A model generated the notes under the pieces. That model searched no databases. It saw only the letters and a program-made list of their open reading frames with translations, and had not been told where the DNA came from. DNA of 64,000 nt from Micromonospora pattaloongensis (GTDB taxonomy: Bacteria > Actinomycetota > Actinomycetes > Mycobacteriales > Micromonosporaceae). Shown one piece after another: positions 62,714-64,000 of the stretch. Both the position numbers and the translations under genes were made by a program. Where the stretch lies: the NCBI RefSeq assembly GCF_900107255.1, contig NZ_FNPH01000013.1:35643-99642 (forward strand), given 5' to 3'. Each line of letters opens with the position of its first letter. Position 1 is the stretch's first letter.

Positions 62714-63244
62714 TCACCCTACGGTGAACCCGCCATGGTTGACGGTCTGTCTCAGCCAGTTGAGCCAGGTCACCCACAGGTCATCCCCCTCAAACTCTGC
62801 ATGCAGGCTGGGTGGTGAAGCCTGGTAGAGGATCAGCGCTTGCTCGATCTCCCTCGCCCCTACGAGCCAGGGGCCGTTACTCGTCAGCTTGAACTCCGGA
62901 ATGCCAACCATTCCAGCGACCGTCTGGGCCGACGCCGCCCGTTCGGCATCGCGGTAGGCGTCGCGCCGACTCGGATCGGCAGACCGCCAGTCGTAGATGT
63001 CATCGAACGGCCAGTCGGGAAAGGGCTGCGGGGTTGCCTGGTAGGTCATGCCCGTGCGGCGCATACGGTCACGGCAGAAAGCCATGCCGGCGATGTTCAG
63101 ATGGAACTGATAGGCATCACAAAGCGAGTAGTACTTGTCCGTGCATGGTTGGCACAGCTCATCGAACTCGGCGTGCGCTTCGTAGCGGGAACGAGCGGTC
63201 GCAGCAGGTTCGGGCAGATCAGCCCACTCAAAGCTGTAACCCAT
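62714..63244 (-). CDS. Accessory-region protein of unknown function
   Basis: The 176-residue protein starts MGYSFEWADLPEPAATARSR after a perfect AAGGAGGT. It contains a CxxC pair (LCQPCTDKYYSLCDAY), then HLNIAGMAFCRDRMR, an aromatic block (PFPDWPFDDIYDWRSADPSRR) and a C-terminal half resembling FKLTSNGPWLVGAREIEQAL and DDLWVTWLNWLRQT. Codon use is less G/C-biased than in the core genes. No family is recognised. It is the only gene between the 65-bp inverted repeats, so it is probably cargo of a mobile unit or an island gene. Confidence 0.7.
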   Translation of the reverse strand: MGYSFEWADLPEPAATARSRYEAHAEFDELCQPCTDKYYSLCDAYQFHLNIAGMAFCRDRMRRTGMTYQATPQPFPDWPFDDIYDWRSADPSRRDAYRDAERAASAQTVAGMVGIPEFKLTSNGPWLVGAREIEQALILYQASPPSLHAEFEGDDLWVTWLNWLRQTVNHGGFTVG

Positions 63245-63905
63245 GGGACCTCCTTCGCTGTCGGCCACAACGGCCCAGGCGGTTACGCGCGATGACATCT
63301 TGCCGGGCGGTGCAGGGGGTCGGGGCGTGGGCATCGGTCGACCTGGCTGGCCCACGGCAGCGTCATCCACCTTCTCGGTCACACCCATCTCCACTAGCAA
63401 TCGGCGGAGTCACCCACGTCCTGATACCGATCTGTCACGTAGGTCCCGAGACCGGACAGGCCGGCAGCCGGCAGGTGGTTCGAACTTTCTGTACGTCTCC
63501 AAGGCGGCCCTTGACGGGCCGCACGCGCCGCCGCCTGGGCGCGCGCCGGCCGCTGCCGCTGTCGCTCTGCGGCCGTCACGCCTGACGCCCGGCGGCTGGC
63601 GCGAAGGGTGAGGAGCCCGGAGGGCCGCAGCAGAACGACAGAATGTTGACGGTGGTGTGGTGAGCGGCAGCCGGCCAGCCGCGCGGCCAGGACCCGCGCG
63701 GAGTGCGGAAACGGACGCCGGCCGCGTCGGCGAGCTGGCGGCGGTCGCGGGGCTGCGGCTACTGCGCCTCCGGCGGGGGCGCTCCGGCTCCAGGATGGCC
63801 GGGGTTTCACCGGCGGGTCGCGGTCCGTGCGTGGTTGCGGGAGGCCATCCCGTCTGCCATCGACCCGGACAAGCCGAGCAGACCACCGCCCGGCCCGCCA
63901 GTGCC
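63245..63905. other. Accessory DNA with gene fragments, no intact gene identified
   Basis: After the cassette gene and its right inverted-repeat arm, about 430 bases of GC-rich DNA hold many overlapping short open frames. One plus-strand frame ends (63800-63921) with a plausible protein C-terminus, RVAVRAWLREAIPSAIDPDK then PSRPPPGPPVPVNDG, but has no matching N-terminal part. This suggests decayed mobile-element genes rather than working ones. Confidence 0.4.
63409..63473 (+). repeat. 65-bp imperfect inverted repeat, right arm
   Basis: The mate of the arm at 62614-62678, in opposite orientation, starting GTCACCCACGTCCTGATACC. Together the arms enclose 730 bp containing one gene. About 78% identity implies either an old element or two diverged transposon ends. 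Confidence 0.75.
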
Positions 63906-64000
63906 TGTCAACGACGGCTGAAAACGGACCCCTTCGCGACGGCCGAAAACGGACCCCCTCTGCTGGTTGAATCTTGCTAGTCGTTGGTCTTGGTGGCCGC
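63906..64000. mobile_element. Probable end of an IS21-family element (continues beyond window)
   Basis: TGTCAACGACGGCTGAAAAC begins a stretch with two 21-base direct repeats (63912-63932 and 63937-63957, one mismatch), each ending GAAAACGGACCCC and spaced 25 bases apart. Multiple short terminal repeats after a TGT end are typical of IS21-family elements. On the minus strand a frame ends at 63977-63979 (TAG) after AATKTND, which could be the tail of the istB-type ATPase. Only the very end is visible. Confidence 0.45.

Overview
The window is chromosomal DNA from a very GC-rich actinobacterium, most likely a member of the Micromonosporaceae (Micromonospora, Actinoplanes or a relative). This is inferred from third-codon G/C bias, frequent GTG starts with 4-bp GTGA overlaps, a 'conservon' (histidine kinase / roadblock / DUF742 / GTPase), a homodimeric AceE, a fabD-fabH-acpP-fabF-accD operon beside a FasR-type regulator, HelD, and the small actinobacterial proteins DUF3145 and DUF3052. 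No species call is attempted.

Layout. 1-5.3 kb: tail of an unknown gene, a small conserved protein, and a minus-strand conservon that continues into a styrene/indole-monooxygenase-like flavoprotein. 5.3-11.5 kb: secreted polysaccharide degradation (GH13 alpha-amylase with a promoter/operator, GH74 xyloglucanase with CBM2) and small secreted or unknown proteins. 11.6-14.7 kb: molybdate uptake operon (Mop-type regulator, ModA, ModB, ModC). 14.7-24.6 kb: VOC protein, anti-anti-sigma factor, a secreted cell-wall peptidase-like protein behind a c-di-AMP (ydaO) riboswitch, a CDF metal exporter, a secreted beta-propeller, HelD, an alpha/beta hydrolase and a beta-carbonic anhydrase. 24.9-32.0 kb: DUF3145, a GH3 lipoprotein, a GT2 / polytopic membrane glycosyltransferase pair and two methyltransferases. 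32.1-38.6 kb: type II fatty acid synthesis operon and FasR. 38.6-45.9 kb: PAP2 phosphatase, TetR, quinone reductase, a B12-binding/radical SAM enzyme with a Tat-exported partner, CopC-like protein and GltX. 46-50.4 kb: a 1359-residue WD40-KAP P-loop NTPase fusion followed by an A/T-richer spacer. 50.4-62.3 kb: SRPBCC protein, AceE, YjbQ, PhoD, an ABC exporter, MarR, a fused alpha/beta 2-oxoacid dehydrogenase E1, DUF3052 and an AhpE-like peroxiredoxin. 62.36-64.0 kb: tRNA-Val(TAC) followed by accessory DNA: an integrase C-terminal remnant, an orphan gene between 65-bp imperfect inverted repeats, and what looks like the end of an IS21-type element at the window edge.

Most of the window is ordinary core metabolism and envelope biology. 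The most unusual parts are the WD40-KAP NTPase with Arg in place of the Walker A Lys, the inverted-repeat cassette in the tRNA-Val island, the FabD protein with a carrier-domain-like C-terminal extension, the monooxygenase attached to the conservon, and several palindromic operator candidates.
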